In this document: in pieces, positions 16,311 to 26,077 of the stretch
How positions within the stretch are numbered: the first letter of the stretch is position 1
How the letters are laid out: every line of letters starts with the position of its first letter
DNA from: UBA1351 sp963677625
GTDB taxonomy: Bacteria; Bacillota; Clostridia; Lachnospirales; Vallitaleaceae
DNA length: 64,000 nucleotides
NCBI GenBank assembly: GCA_963677625.2
Contig: CAXXSW010000007.1
Location: 496,001 to 560,000, forward strand
Direction of reading: 5' to 3'
Program-made: the position numbers and the translations under genes
The notes under the pieces: model-generated
What the model was told of the DNA's origin: nothing
The model's input: the letters and a program-made list of their open reading frames with translations, nothing else
Databases searched by the model: none

Positions 16311-18794
16311 TTATATGAATTGAGTTAAATCCTCTGACCCTTTATAAATCAACTTTTCATCCTGAAATGTTAAAGACTTACTTGCTTCATCATAACTAGG
16401 ATTTAGTTCAAAGCATCCTTCTATGAACAGCTTAAACGTATCATATTTCCTTTTGTCACTAGCTACACATATGTAGGCCTGATTAGATCCATAAGTACGA
16501 TATTCACAATTAGCTAGCTGCCCTTGATACAGCTCCATTTCTTTGTTGCACCAAAGTGCTATATAAGCGTTATTCTTTCTCGCAAAAAGCCATCTACCTA
16601 ATTGAATCCTTTCATCAAACTTTTCATTTGGCCAAAAGGCGTGTGTAAAATGTATAGGATATTCTTTTGGAATAACATAAATACTTCCAATTATATTATC
16701 AACCTGCTTAATTAACGGAACAATACCATTACCAAACCAATAGCCCGGACGAAGAGAAGTTGTATCACTAGAAACTCCCGGTTGATTAACAAAAACAGGC
16801 GTCTGATTATCAAGGGCTCCATACCAAAGATGTTGTTGGTATCCATATACTCCCGGTTCAAAACAAGTCGTTCCATGAAATCTTTCATTTAAGGACTTTG
16901 TATATAGATGGGACTCTTTAACTGAACTCTTACATAAAGATAAATTTTCCCATCGTTGAAAGTCTTTATCTTGTCTTGGAGATTCAACAGAAGTCATCAC
17001 ATAGTCCTTTTTCTTATATATATGGACACGGGCATTTCCTGTCGTATAAGATTCTTCCACTTCACTATCCATCAATTCAACTAAGTGCTTAGGAATTTGA
17101 TATTTTGATGTAGCGTAGAGACCAAGCCAACCTTCAGAATACTGATAAGGTGTATCTGGATTTATTAGATGAACTAATGCCTGTCCTCCTTGTTCAAAAG
17201 GATATAATACATCTTTATAAACCCTACCCATTGGACCGACGACGGCACCGTCAAAGGTATGTTTTGCTATCATGATTAACAACTTATCTGCAATCTTAGT
17301 CGCTTTTTCAGAAATTTCCTCATCGCCAAAATCAATAAGGTTTAGTAAGGCAACAAATGTAACACTCATGTATATAGAAGCTAGAAATTCTTCGAATCCT
17401 TCTTTTTCTATATCTTCTAACCAGTCTAATACATTCTTCCTACCAAAGTCAGAGAGTTCATTTCCATACATCTTTGCCCTTGTAAAATAAGTATCAGGAT
17501 ATAATTCTCCACAAAACATAGCTCCACTATAAAATAACAATGAGTGGTTCTCGCTCCAAAAGCACATAGCATCTGAGCCTTCATGATTCATCCAATATCT
17601 AAAGTTTGTCAGCACCTCTTTTGCTCTTGCCTCTAGCTTTACATCCATAGGATATTTTTTCATATACCTTATAAATCCGGCAATCATAAAGTCAGCACAA
17701 TCATAACGGTTTTCTATTTGATTTAAGGTTTCGTAAAGGAGGGCTTCATCTTTATCCCAAACTTTTCCAAGTTCTCTTCTTGCCAGGATATTCGCCATAG
17801 CAAAACCAAAAGAATTGTCTCTATTGAGACTTTCAACCTCGGCTATTTTTTCAAGAATATCGATTCGATTCTCTTCAAAAGATTTTTTATTTCCATAAAT
17901 CGGTTTTATATCCATGTATTTTTCAAAATGACGTTTCAGTATCATTCCAGAAACCTCACATGTAATATGGACGTATGGATTATTAAGTTCCAATTCGATT
18001 ACTTTTTGGCCTGAAACATCTTTTCTTATAGGTTCTTTCCCCACATCAGCAAAATCATAAGGATCTTCCCCGTAAGATACACTGGTTAGTGAAGGCGCTT
18101 GTATTATATTAGTAAGTTTATTTCCATCAAGTTTCAGATTATCTAACCACATACTTGCCTGTCTAATTTCTGATAAATCACCATATCGATCATCAAGGCC
18201 AGCCTTAATACCACTAGAATCTCCAATTAACTCAATAGCAAAAATCGTACGTGTATCTCTCACGCCAAGATTTTGTAGACGTATAAGAATTTCATTATAT
18301 CCTTCTTTAAGGTCAAGTTGTAGCTCTTGCTTTTTTATAGGCTTATAGACAGGTGTATCTATTCCACCTATATAACTACTGTTACACCATATACTAACCG
18401 CTGCATATGACCATAAAATCACATCTACTTTTCTTGCTTCCTCTGTATAAAGACCTGTAACTGCCAACATTTCAATTTGCCGTAACTGTGAATAAAAATG
18501 GCTGAAATCAACAAACCAATTTCCATAATCATAATGATATTGCCATGGTATTCCAAGTTCACTTTTTTCCCCTAATTGAATATTTCTTTCAGGAGTGGCC
18601 ATTGGCCTATCTACAATCATGTTACGTAAATGCTTTTCATACTCAAATTGATCTGTATATTCTTGCTCGCCTACCTTTTTATTTACTACATCTTTATTAT
18701 CAAAACCCCTAATAAGATCATTTTTTTCAAGTAAATTTTCACTATTTATTTCAATGGGTCCTGAAATCAAATATTCTTTTATAAAATTTTGCAT
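16311..18794 (-). CDS. Large cytoplasmic protein of unknown activity, glycosidase/lyase-like, in a sugar operon
   Basis: An 827-residue protein without signal peptide. I do not recognise a named family. The N-terminal ~280 residues look like a beta-sandwich sugar-binding module as in GH2/GH78 proteins (VILWSYAAVSIWCNSSYIGG, then NEILIRLQNLGVRDTRTIFAIEL). The middle (about 320-590) is helical with FWSENHSLLFYSGAMFCGELYPD, as in (alpha/alpha)6-barrel glycosidases and lyases. The C-terminus is again beta-rich. It follows the permease genes by 3 bp and precedes the epimerase, so it probably breaks down the imported oligosaccharide. The fold assignment is inference. Confidence 0.6.
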   Translation of the reverse strand: MQNFIKEYLISGPIEINSENLLEKNDLIRGFDNKDVVNKKVGEQEYTDQFEYEKHLRNMIVDRPMATPERNIQLGEKSELGIPWQYHYDYGNWFVDFSHFYSQLRQIEMLAVTGLYTEEARKVDVILWSYAAVSIWCNSSYIGGIDTPVYKPIKKQELQLDLKEGYNEILIRLQNLGVRDTRTIFAIELIGDSSGIKAGLDDRYGDLSEIRQASMWLDNLKLDGNKLTNIIQAPSLTSVSYGEDPYDFADVGKEPIRKDVSGQKVIELELNNPYVHITCEVSGMILKRHFEKYMDIKPIYGNKKSFEENRIDILEKIAEVESLNRDNSFGFAMANILARRELGKVWDKDEALLYETLNQIENRYDCADFMIAGFIRYMKKYPMDVKLEARAKEVLTNFRYWMNHEGSDAMCFWSENHSLLFYSGAMFCGELYPDTYFTRAKMYGNELSDFGRKNVLDWLEDIEKEGFEEFLASIYMSVTFVALLNLIDFGDEEISEKATKIADKLLIMIAKHTFDGAVVGPMGRVYKDVLYPFEQGGQALVHLINPDTPYQYSEGWLGLYATSKYQIPKHLVELMDSEVEESYTTGNARVHIYKKKDYVMTSVESPRQDKDFQRWENLSLCKSSVKESHLYTKSLNERFHGTTCFEPGVYGYQQHLWYGALDNQTPVFVNQPGVSSDTTSLRPGYWFGNGIVPLIKQVDNIIGSIYVIPKEYPIHFTHAFWPNEKFDERIQLGRWLFARKNNAYIALWCNKEMELYQGQLANCEYRTYGSNQAYICVASDKRKYDTFKLFIEGCFELNPSYDEASKSLTFQDEKLIYKGSEDLTQFI

Positions 18795-18797
18795 ATA

Positions 18798-19664
18798 TTA
18801 GCCTTTCACTGCTCCTGCAGTTAGTCCATTCATAAAATATTTACTTGTAAATACATAAATTAGTATAATCGGAATAATAGAAATAGTAGCTCCGGCAAAC
18901 ATTATATTCCAAGCTGCTGTTGCATCTCCACTATTTTTCAACATAACAACACCGACTGTTAAAGGGCGCAACTTATCATCAGACATGGTAAATACTAGTG
19001 GTAATATGTACTCATTCCAACCTGACCTAAATGATAAAAGCCCTATCGTTGCCAAAACCGGCTTTAATAAAGGAAGAATCACTTTATAGTATATCTGAAA
19101 GAAAGTACACCCATCAATTTTAGCTGCTTCATCAAGAGATTTGGGTATGGCATTTACAAATCCTCTTGCCAGGAAAATGTATGTTGCTTGACCTGTACCT
19201 GCCGAAATTAATATAACACTTAATAAGGAAGTATTCATTTTTACCTTCACAGCTAATTCAAACAAAGGTCGCAAACTCACACTACCAACATTAACAAACA
19301 TAAAGGCAACAAAAATTCCATATAAAAGTTCTTTACCCTTAAAACTTTTTCTTGCAAAAACATAACCTGCCATACTTGACACAATCAAAGATACTAACAT
19401 AACTCCTATACTAATGAATAAACTGTTTTTTGTATATACAGCAAAGTTAGCCTTTTCCCATGCTTCAAGATAATTATCAAGAATAAATTTTGTTGGTATA
19501 ATATGTGTTCCACCACGTAGTAATTCTGCATTATTTTTAAATGAACCCATAATTATATATATAATCGGATAAAGTGTAAAATAAGCAATAACTAGCATAA
19601 CAAGAAAGATTACGGCTCTTATTATTTTTGTATTTGTAGAGTATATTACAGTATTTTTACTCAT
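18798..19664 (-). CDS. Carbohydrate ABC transporter permease (MalG/LplC type)
   Basis: A 288-residue inner permease with about six transmembrane helices. The cytoplasmic EAA loop, PKSLDEAAKIDGCTFFQIYYKVILPLLKP, contacts the ATPase. The N-terminal FTLYPIIYIIMGSFKNNAELLRGG is typical of the MalG group. It forms a heterodimer with the preceding MalF-type permease. No ATPase gene is in the operon, so a shared MsmX-like ATPase encoded elsewhere is likely. It follows the first permease by 17 bp. Confidence 0.93.
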   Translation of the reverse strand: MSKNTVIYSTNTKIIRAVIFLVMLVIAYFTLYPIIYIIMGSFKNNAELLRGGTHIIPTKFILDNYLEAWEKANFAVYTKNSLFISIGVMLVSLIVSSMAGYVFARKSFKGKELLYGIFVAFMFVNVGSVSLRPLFELAVKVKMNTSLLSVILISAGTGQATYIFLARGFVNAIPKSLDEAAKIDGCTFFQIYYKVILPLLKPVLATIGLLSFRSGWNEYILPLVFTMSDDKLRPLTVGVVMLKNSGDATAAWNIMFAGATISIIPIILIYVFTSKYFMNGLTAGAVKG

Positions 19665-19681
19665 AACAGCTCTCCTTTTCT

Positions 19682-20611
19682 TTAAATTACATCATCTAGT
19701 TTTTTAGCAAAGTATAAGTAAATTGCTGTAACAGCACCGATAATCATTGCCGCAACAACACTTAAAAGTGTTGCATAACCTATTTGAGGTTGTGTTGTAG
19801 AAGAAAAAATCAAATTAAAGATATAAGAGAACATAACTTGCGATCGGTTATTGGGACCACCATTTGTTAATACCATAATGGACTCATAATCTTTGAAAGC
19901 ACTTGTTATAGCCAGCATAAGAATAACTTTTAGGACTGGACTTAACATTGGAAGGGTTAAATAGAAAAATGATTGTATACCATTAGCCCCATCTATTTTT
20001 CCACTTTCATAAATTTCTTCTGGAATTGTTGTCATACCAGATGCAAAAAGAATCATATAATTACCATAGCCACCCCAAACTGCAACAAGGATGATGGAAA
20101 GCATAACTATTTTTGTATCTCCCAACCAATCAATAGGTGTTTGAATAAGGCCAATTGACTGAAGTGATGCATTTAACACTCCGTTAAACACTGCAAAAAT
20201 AAATCCAAAAATCAAGCTATATACGGCAGAACTTATGACAGTAGGTAAAAAATAAATACCTCTAAGCAGATTACTACCCTTAATTTTTTGTGTTAATAAG
20301 ACTGCTAATAGCAGGGATACCGGAATAATAATAATAAGTTTCATAGAAGCGTATTCAAATGTATGAATAACACTTTGCCAAAAAATCTTGTCTCTAAATA
20401 TACGTTCAAAGTTGTGGGCTCCTGTGTAGTAAGCCTTAAAACCGTTATAATCATAAGCAACATATCTAAACATCCAAATGAAGGGATAAATAGATACAAC
20501 AACTAATAAAAACACAGCAGGAGCCAGCATAAGCGCTGAAATAAAGCCCCCATTGTTATAAGCTTTTTTTAGTTTCATCAATACTGCTGATTGATTCTTT
20601 TCCTTGTTCAT
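19682..20611 (-). CDS. Carbohydrate ABC transporter permease (MalF/LplB type)
   Basis: A 309-residue permease with six predicted membrane helices. Its EAA loop is PEEIYESGKIDGANGIQSFFYLTLPMLSP. The helix starting FISALMLAPAVFLLVVVSIYPFIW and the FNGVLN segment are typical of sugar-import MalF homologues. It lies between the solute-binding protein gene and the second permease gene. A stem-loop sits in the gap upstream. Confidence 0.93.
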   Translation of the reverse strand: MNKEKNQSAVLMKLKKAYNNGGFISALMLAPAVFLLVVVSIYPFIWMFRYVAYDYNGFKAYYTGAHNFERIFRDKIFWQSVIHTFEYASMKLIIIIPVSLLLAVLLTQKIKGSNLLRGIYFLPTVISSAVYSLIFGFIFAVFNGVLNASLQSIGLIQTPIDWLGDTKIVMLSIILVAVWGGYGNYMILFASGMTTIPEEIYESGKIDGANGIQSFFYLTLPMLSPVLKVILMLAITSAFKDYESIMVLTNGGPNNRSQVMFSYIFNLIFSSTTQPQIGYATLLSVVAAMIIGAVTAIYLYFAKKLDDVI

Positions 20612-20660
20612 AAATAGTATTCTCCTCTTAGAAGATTAGATGCTTCTTCTAATCTTTAGT

Positions 20661-20690
20661 AGAAAGGGGACGCCTCATGCGCCCCCTTCT
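20661..20690 (-). other. Intergenic stem-loop between binding protein and permease genes
   Basis: AGAAAGGGGACGC/GCGCCCCCTTCT (with internal mismatches) forms a GC-rich hairpin in the 152-bp gap after the solute-binding protein gene. A second hairpin, AGATTAG/CTAATCT, lies beside it at about 20637-20659. No strong T-run follows. In mal-type operons such stem-loops protect the binding-protein mRNA and lower permease expression; I infer the same here. Confidence 0.6.
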
Positions 20691-20763
20691 ATAAAATATT
20701 TTTATAAGCCTATCTAACGCTCAATATCTTAAAGCAATTTGTAACATTTCTTAAAATCGTGTC

Positions 20764-22218
20764 TTATTCAGTGAGATATTCAAATGTACCTGCATTCGGA
20801 TTAAGTGGATCAAAATCTTTAATTACTAGTCGTAAAATCTTACCCGCTTTAACATCCCTATCAAGAGCATCATTATATCGTTGATTCAAATCAGCGATAG
20901 CTTCATCAATATCCAATTCACCCATCATTACATACATAAAGATATCACGGTATGGGTCTCCTTCTAATGCAATTGAAGGTAAAACAGGATATACATTCTC
21001 ATAAGGTGTTAATTCAAAGTCTGCCATTCTACCGACTTTGCTTTTGTCAATAACAGAATCCATGTAAGAGGTAATTGGCAATGAATAACCACCTTCAAGA
21101 TATCCTTTAAGGAATTCTTCACTACTGAAATACTTAATAACTTCCCATGCTAAGTCCTTATGTTCTGAGGAGTTTAACAATAAGTAACCTTTTTGAGGAT
21201 TAATAGTTTCAGATCCAAGAATTTCTCCCTTAAGTGTTGGTACTTCTGCAACTCCCCATTCAAAGCTTGAGATTGGGAATTGACTCGTAAATACGCCTGC
21301 TTCTTGAGATGCATTACCCCATATTGCAAATTTACCATCTGCAAATTGAGCTCTCATTGCATCAACACCTTGGCTAATAGAGCCAGGTAATACACTTTCG
21401 TTTGTAAATATTTCTTGCGCTTTTTCTAGAATTGGTTTATATCCGTTAAAATCAAATCTACCATTTACGTAATCATATCGATATATACCTGATATTTCAG
21501 CAACACCTTCTAGCCATCTTTCAAAAGGACTACTTGATGTAAATCCAACACCATAATACTCTCCGTTACCCGTTTCGGTAACTTTTTTAGCAAGTTCTAC
21601 TACTTGATCTAGAGTTTTAGGGAACTCAGTGTAACCAGCTGCAGCCAATAAGTCTTTATTATATTCGATACGGACACCACTTCTCATGCCTGTTGGTACC
21701 CAATATGTTTCCCCATTTAATGTGTTAAGACCTTCAAACATCAATTTAGATGCTTCAGTTACTTTTTCAAATTCAGGGTCTTTAATATACTCAGTAACTG
21801 GAGCAACGATTTCTGACTCGGATAATAAATTAATATCGTAGCCACCACTCGAAGCACTTACACCAGCTATATCAGGGGCATTTCCTGCTGAGTATGCCAT
21901 TGTTAACATGTTAAAATAGTTTTCTGCTACAACTGTTAATTCAATTGTAACCCCCAAGTCATTATTCTTATTAAATTCGTTAATTTTCTTTTCGACATAT
22001 TCTGAATCATGTCTGTCTTCTGTCCATACTTTGATGATTGTTTTTTCGCTTCCTGCTTCGCTATCACTACTTGTGCTTTCTGATTCATTACTTGCAGTAT
22101 CAGTGTTTTCACTAGTAGCTGTACTATCTGTCTTTTTTGTATCTGTTTCTTTTGTTCCGCACCCCACCATGGAAATAACAAGTGACATTAAAATTAATAA
22201 ACTTACTAACTTTTTCAT
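20764..22218 (-). CDS. Extracellular sugar-binding lipoprotein of ABC transporter
   Basis: A family 1 solute-binding protein of about 484 residues, the capture component for the two permeases that follow. The ATG at 22218 is chosen: GGAG lies upstream and it gives a proper lipoprotein signal, KKLVSLLILMSLVISMVGCG with Cys at about residue 20. A Ser/Thr/Glu-rich linker follows, then the two-lobed binding domain with FANGKFAIW-type features (ADGKFAIWGNASQE). The specific sugar cannot be read from sequence. A -10-like TATAAT at about 22268 is in the upstream gap, as expected for a YesN-activated promoter with a poor -35. Confidence 0.93.
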   Translation of the reverse strand: MKKLVSLLILMSLVISMVGCGTKETDTKKTDSTATSENTDTASNESESTSSDSEAGSEKTIIKVWTEDRHDSEYVEKKINEFNKNNDLGVTIELTVVAENYFNMLTMAYSAGNAPDIAGVSASSGGYDINLLSESEIVAPVTEYIKDPEFEKVTEASKLMFEGLNTLNGETYWVPTGMRSGVRIEYNKDLLAAAGYTEFPKTLDQVVELAKKVTETGNGEYYGVGFTSSSPFERWLEGVAEISGIYRYDYVNGRFDFNGYKPILEKAQEIFTNESVLPGSISQGVDAMRAQFADGKFAIWGNASQEAGVFTSQFPISSFEWGVAEVPTLKGEILGSETINPQKGYLLLNSSEHKDLAWEVIKYFSSEEFLKGYLEGGYSLPITSYMDSVIDKSKVGRMADFELTPYENVYPVLPSIALEGDPYRDIFMYVMMGELDIDEAIADLNQRYNDALDRDVKAGKILRLVIKDFDPLNPNAGTFEYLTE

Positions 22219-22377
22219 TATTTTGCGTCTCCTTTGATAGATATTATCTTGCAACAAGCTAATTATATCAGCTGATTGCACAAAAGTAATGACAGGTTTA
22301 AAGACAAATATCACTCTTTTTATGATTTCAATTCACTATTTATTTGATTTATTCTTTGATATGTGATTATAAATGAC

Positions 22378-22411
22378 AAACCGGAGTCCCTATTATAGGC
22401 AACTCCGGTTT
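22378..22411 (-). terminator. Probable terminator after the SMP-30 gene
   Basis: AAACCGGAGT/ACTCCGGTTT forms a strong stem with a smaller inner CCTATAATAGG hairpin, just after the SMP-30 stop on the minus strand. The following T-tract (TGTCATTTATAA) is poor, so termination may be incomplete. It separates the ABC-2/SMP-30 unit from the sugar transport operon. Confidence 0.6.
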
Positions 22412-22439
22412 GCTGGTTTGATTCAATGTCAAGTCTTGA

Positions 22440-23282
22440 CTATAACTTATATCTGTAGGCAAGTTTACCCTTTACATCACCTATATCATATAAATGGAGA
22501 TTCCCCTTATGGTCCTCATCTTTAGCTGATATAATAAAAAGTGTCTTTAAATCTTTTCCACCAAAAGTACAGCAAGATGTATGAAGATTAGGTGTTCTTA
22601 GTTCTCCAAGCTTTTCTCCTTTTTCTGGATTATAGATACATAGCTTAGTTCCACCCCACATAGCCACCCAAAGGTTGCCATCTTCGTCCATTGTCATGCC
22701 GTCAGGATGACCATCCTTTGGATCCACCTCCACAGCAACCTTCTTATTCTTAAGAAGACCATTCTCATCATAATTATAGGCAAATACCTTTCCACTTGGT
22801 GTATCAATGTGATAAAAGATTTCTGCTTTTTCATTCCAAGCCATACCATTAGGAATGGTAAAGCCTTCATATTCAGCTATGATATGATTCTTTCTTATAC
22901 AATAGAGCTTACCTCCACCCTTAGCTTCCGGATGATCCTGGTCGATAAACATCGTTCCAATCCAAAGATTACCAAAGGGATCACATTTACCATCATTAAA
23001 ACGAAGCCTTCTATCCTCATGGATTATTGCGACTTCTTCAATCTTTTCCGTCTTCACATCAACCAGTACAAGCCTGTCGTGAAGACCGGCTAACAAATTG
23101 CCATTAGGAGTCAAAACTATAGTACCAATATAATCACCCATATCGAAAATTTTTCTTTCACCCCTTGGATAATTGATGGCATATATTCTGAATCCTTCTA
23201 TATCAACAAAATATATAACCTGATTTTTCTCATCCCAAAGACAACCTTCACCTAATTCCAATCCTCCAATTAAACTTTTCAC
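22440..23282 (-). CDS. SMP-30/gluconolactonase-family protein
   Basis: A six-bladed beta-propeller lactonase-like hydrolase of about 280 residues. It has the family metal ligands: a Glu in LELGEGCLWDEKNQ, Asn in RFNDGKCDPFGNLWIGTM and IPNGMAWN, and Asp in HPDGMTMDEDGNLWVAMWGG. Members hydrolyse sugar lactones with Ca or Zn. GTG at 23282 is the preferred start, because GGAGGAG lies 8 nt upstream; the TTG at 23297 falls inside that site. It follows the ABC-2 genes closely, an unusual pairing with an exporter. Confidence 0.88.
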   Translation of the reverse strand: MKSLIGGLELGEGCLWDEKNQVIYFVDIEGFRIYAINYPRGERKIFDMGDYIGTIVLTPNGNLLAGLHDRLVLVDVKTEKIEEVAIIHEDRRLRFNDGKCDPFGNLWIGTMFIDQDHPEAKGGGKLYCIRKNHIIAEYEGFTIPNGMAWNEKAEIFYHIDTPSGKVFAYNYDENGLLKNKKVAVEVDPKDGHPDGMTMDEDGNLWVAMWGGTKLCIYNPEKGEKLGELRTPNLHTSCCTFGGKDLKTLFIISAKDEDHKGNLHLYDIGDVKGKLAYRYKL

Positions 23283-23300
23283 GACTTTCTCCTCCAATCA

Positions 23301-24086
23301 TTAAGATCCTGTAGAACAATAATACCGCGTACCGAATCGAAAGGCAAATAGTCCAACTACAAGAAAGACGACACCTAAAAGAGGCATAAGAAATCCACTG
23401 GCTATATAGTCCTGCTTAATCAAAGCCCGCATAGGAAAATAAGATACACTTCCAAGAGGAATCACATAGATGAATATTTTCTTGAACCAGTCCCTATATA
23501 TATCAATAGGATATTGAGCCGTCTGAACACCACCATAAGTAAAGGCATTCATAATCTCCAAACTTTCTACCGACCAAAAAGACAAAGTTGCCTGAATAAT
23601 CATAAGACCCAAGAAAAAGCTAACCCCACAAATAAAACTATATACTAGGAGGACTATATCCATAAGACCTAACTGGTGACCGAGGCCATGAAGCCCCCAT
23701 CCCATAACAAAAAGTCCTTGGACAAAACGTCCAATTCGCATCATTTGAAACTCACTTGACATAATCTGTAGGCTTAAAGCCCTTGGTCTTAGCAAAAACC
23801 TATCGAAACTGCCCTTTTTCACATGGCGGTCAAAGACATCATATCCTCGACCAATACACTCAGCCACAGCAAACGTTCCATTAATAAATCCATAGAAAAC
23901 CGCAACTTCATATAGACTCCAACCTCTAATTTGGTCAAATCTAAGAAAAAGAGCGTACATCCCCATAAACTCAATGAAGGTGATGAGAAAGTGTCCCACT
24001 GTCATATAGATAAATGACATCTTATATTCCATTTGTTCCCTTATCTTGATACTGACCATTTTCCAGTATAATCTAAAACTCTCCAT
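23301..24086 (-). CDS. ABC-2 type exporter permease (second)
   Basis: A membrane protein of about 261 residues with six predicted helices, of the ABC-2 family related to DUF990 permeases. It has CIGRGYDVFDRHVKKGSFDRFLLRP, a hydrophilic motif shared with its neighbour's NGDFAYELVRP. The ATG at 24086 is chosen, preceded by GGGAGG. It starts 1 bp after the upstream permease gene and should form a heterodimer with it. The substrate is unknown. Confidence 0.88.
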   Translation of the reverse strand: MESFRLYWKMVSIKIREQMEYKMSFIYMTVGHFLITFIEFMGMYALFLRFDQIRGWSLYEVAVFYGFINGTFAVAECIGRGYDVFDRHVKKGSFDRFLLRPRALSLQIMSSEFQMMRIGRFVQGLFVMGWGLHGLGHQLGLMDIVLLVYSFICGVSFFLGLMIIQATLSFWSVESLEIMNAFTYGGVQTAQYPIDIYRDWFKKIFIYVIPLGSVSYFPMRALIKQDYIASGFLMPLLGVVFLVVGLFAFRFGTRYYCSTGS

Positions 24087-24087
24087 A

Positions 24088-24891
24088 TTAACCTCCCTGA
24101 ACAACAATCCGGCGACTGGCTTTTGCCATCATCCATTGACCAAATCCAACAAAAACCAAGGTCCAAAGGGTTTGATTCATAAGTAAAGGCAAAAGATCTG
24201 AAAACCCATAAAGACCCAAGTAAAACCGATAAGGTCTATCCACCAGGCCACTGAAGGGTAAAAATCTAAGGATTGGCTGAGACCAATCAGGAAAAAAGGC
24301 AAGTGGAATAACCATACCAGAAAATATGGTTACCACTGCCGGCATCATTCGCTCAATACCATCTCCTATGGTAAATAAAACAGATATAGTGATAATATTA
24401 GAAATAGCTGCCCCTAGAAAAAGCCCTGTTATAAGTGTCACTATAAAAAGTACCAGGCCAAGGCTATCTACTGGTCCTGACATCTTAAGGTCTTCTGGCA
24501 TGACTAACATAGCCAGCATAATTAAGGGAAGACTTCGAAGAATAGTCCCCGCCAATCGCTGACCCTGAATTCTAAAAAGCCAGAATCCATAAATACTCAC
24601 AGGCCTTACAAGTTCATAAGCAAAGTCACCATTTCGTATCATGGCTATGACTTCACGGTCACCTACCCAAGGTAGGAGAAAGAGAAAGGCTTGTCCCAAC
24701 CAGATATAGGTAACTGTCTGTTCAAGAGTCATAGGTAGGTCATTACCCATACCTGAATCAAAAAAAGCATAATAAATCATAACCGTAACAAGGCCGAAAA
24801 AGAGTTGAGTCCCTAGGCCTGCTATAGCCACCATCCGGTAGGTAAGTATCAGTTTAAAGCGCATCTTAAAAATGCCAATAAATCCTTTCAT
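24088..24891 (-). CDS. ABC-2 type exporter permease (first)
   Basis: A 267-residue membrane protein with about six helices. It has the family-typical loop MIRNGDFAYELVRPVSIYGFW and a helix VVTIFSGMVIPLAFFPDW. It is co-transcribed with the ATPase gene 10 bp upstream and the second permease gene just downstream. The three genes make a complete ATPase-permease-permease exporter of the DUF990/ABC-2 group found widely in Firmicutes. Confidence 0.9.
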   Translation of the reverse strand: MKGFIGIFKMRFKLILTYRMVAIAGLGTQLFFGLVTVMIYYAFFDSGMGNDLPMTLEQTVTYIWLGQAFLFLLPWVGDREVIAMIRNGDFAYELVRPVSIYGFWLFRIQGQRLAGTILRSLPLIMLAMLVMPEDLKMSGPVDSLGLVLFIVTLITGLFLGAAISNIITISVLFTIGDGIERMMPAVVTIFSGMVIPLAFFPDWSQPILRFLPFSGLVDRPYRFYLGLYGFSDLLPLLMNQTLWTLVFVGFGQWMMAKASRRIVVQGG

Positions 24892-24901
24892 ACTTCACCT
24901 C

Positions 24902-25897
24902 CTATATGCCCAGAACTTGGTATAGTTTAGCAATGATCTCTTCAATGGAAACCTGATGGACAAAAACGTCCTCCACCTTATAATTAGATGCGCACCATTT
25001 AATAAGTTCACTAGCCTTTACCACTGCCGGGTCAAAGTAAAAAGTAGCCGTATTACCTTCAAGATTTACCAGTCTAGCGTCTGGTAGGTCCGGAGTCTTC
25101 CCGGCTTCCACCAGCCCCTCGGCAAAATCAACAACCAATTTCCGCTCGGTTGTCACCATTTTTCTTAAGCCGTCCATATCACCATCATATAGGATTTGAC
25201 CCCTACCGATGACAATGATGCGACTACATAATGCTTCAATATCATCCATATCATGGGTAGTCAGAATAACCGTTGTTCCAAACTCCCTATTGATAGTCTT
25301 AATAAAGTCCCTGACAGCCAGTTTACTGATAGCGTCAAGCCCAATTGTGGGTTCATCAAGAAAAAGCACTGGTGGATTATGAAGCAAGGATGCTGCAAGT
25401 TCACACCGCATCCGTTGACCCAGGCTTAACTGTCTTACAGGCGTGTTAATAAAACCGCCCAAATCCAGCTTGTCAATTAATCTGTTTTTCATTTGTTGAT
25501 AATCATCATCTGAGATTTTGTAGATATCTTTCAATAATTCAAAAGAGTCAATAACAGGAACGTCCCACCAAAGTTGCGACCGTTGTCCAAACACCACACC
25601 GATGTTCTTTACATGTTTTTTCCTGTCCTTATAAGGAATAAGTCCATCAACTTCACAGTAGCCCTCTGAAGGTGTCAAGATACCACTCATAATCTTGACT
25701 GTCGTCGACTTACCAGCACCATTAGGTCCGATATAACCAACCAGCTCACCTGAAGTGATTTGAAAAGACACATCGCGAAGTGCGTGTACTTCCTCATATT
25801 CCCGTTTAAAGAAATGTTTGACAGCAGCTCCCATGCCGCTTCCTCTTTTCGAAACTTTAAAAGACTTACCAAGATGACTCACACGTATTTTTCCCAT
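24902..25897 (-). CDS. ABC transporter ATP-binding protein (ABC-2 exporter)
   Basis: A 331-residue ATPase. Walker A is GYIGPNGAGKSTTVKIMSG, the Q-loop is near VFGQRSQLWWD, the signature is LSLGQRMRCEL, Walker B is VLFLDEPTIGLD and the switch His is in LTTHDMDD. A C-terminal extension (about 230-331) of the multidrug/polysaccharide-export ATPase kind follows. The segment GQRSQLWWDVPVIDSFELLKDIY is typical of ATPases paired with DUF990-type permeases. It is first in a four-gene unit with two permeases and the SMP-30 gene. Confidence 0.93.
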   Translation of the reverse strand: MGKIRVSHLGKSFKVSKRGSGMGAAVKHFFKREYEEVHALRDVSFQITSGELVGYIGPNGAGKSTTVKIMSGILTPSEGYCEVDGLIPYKDRKKHVKNIGVVFGQRSQLWWDVPVIDSFELLKDIYKISDDDYQQMKNRLIDKLDLGGFINTPVRQLSLGQRMRCELAASLLHNPPVLFLDEPTIGLDAISKLAVRDFIKTINREFGTTVILTTHDMDDIEALCSRIIVIGRGQILYDGDMDGLRKMVTTERKLVVDFAEGLVEAGKTPDLPDARLVNLEGNTATFYFDPAVVKASELIKWCASNYKVEDVFVHQVSIEEIIAKLYQVLGI

Positions 25898-26077
25898 AAA
25901 ATACCTCCGTCGTTTACATGGCGCAGGAAGTCTTAACTTCCCCGGTATTGGATTTCTCCAACCATTATCTTATTGTTTCGCTTATATCTGCCGATGATTT
26001 TGCACCGAACAGAAGAACATCATAGCACTAAAAGAAAAAGCTGTCAAACCATAATAAAAACTGAAAGTAAAAAACGA

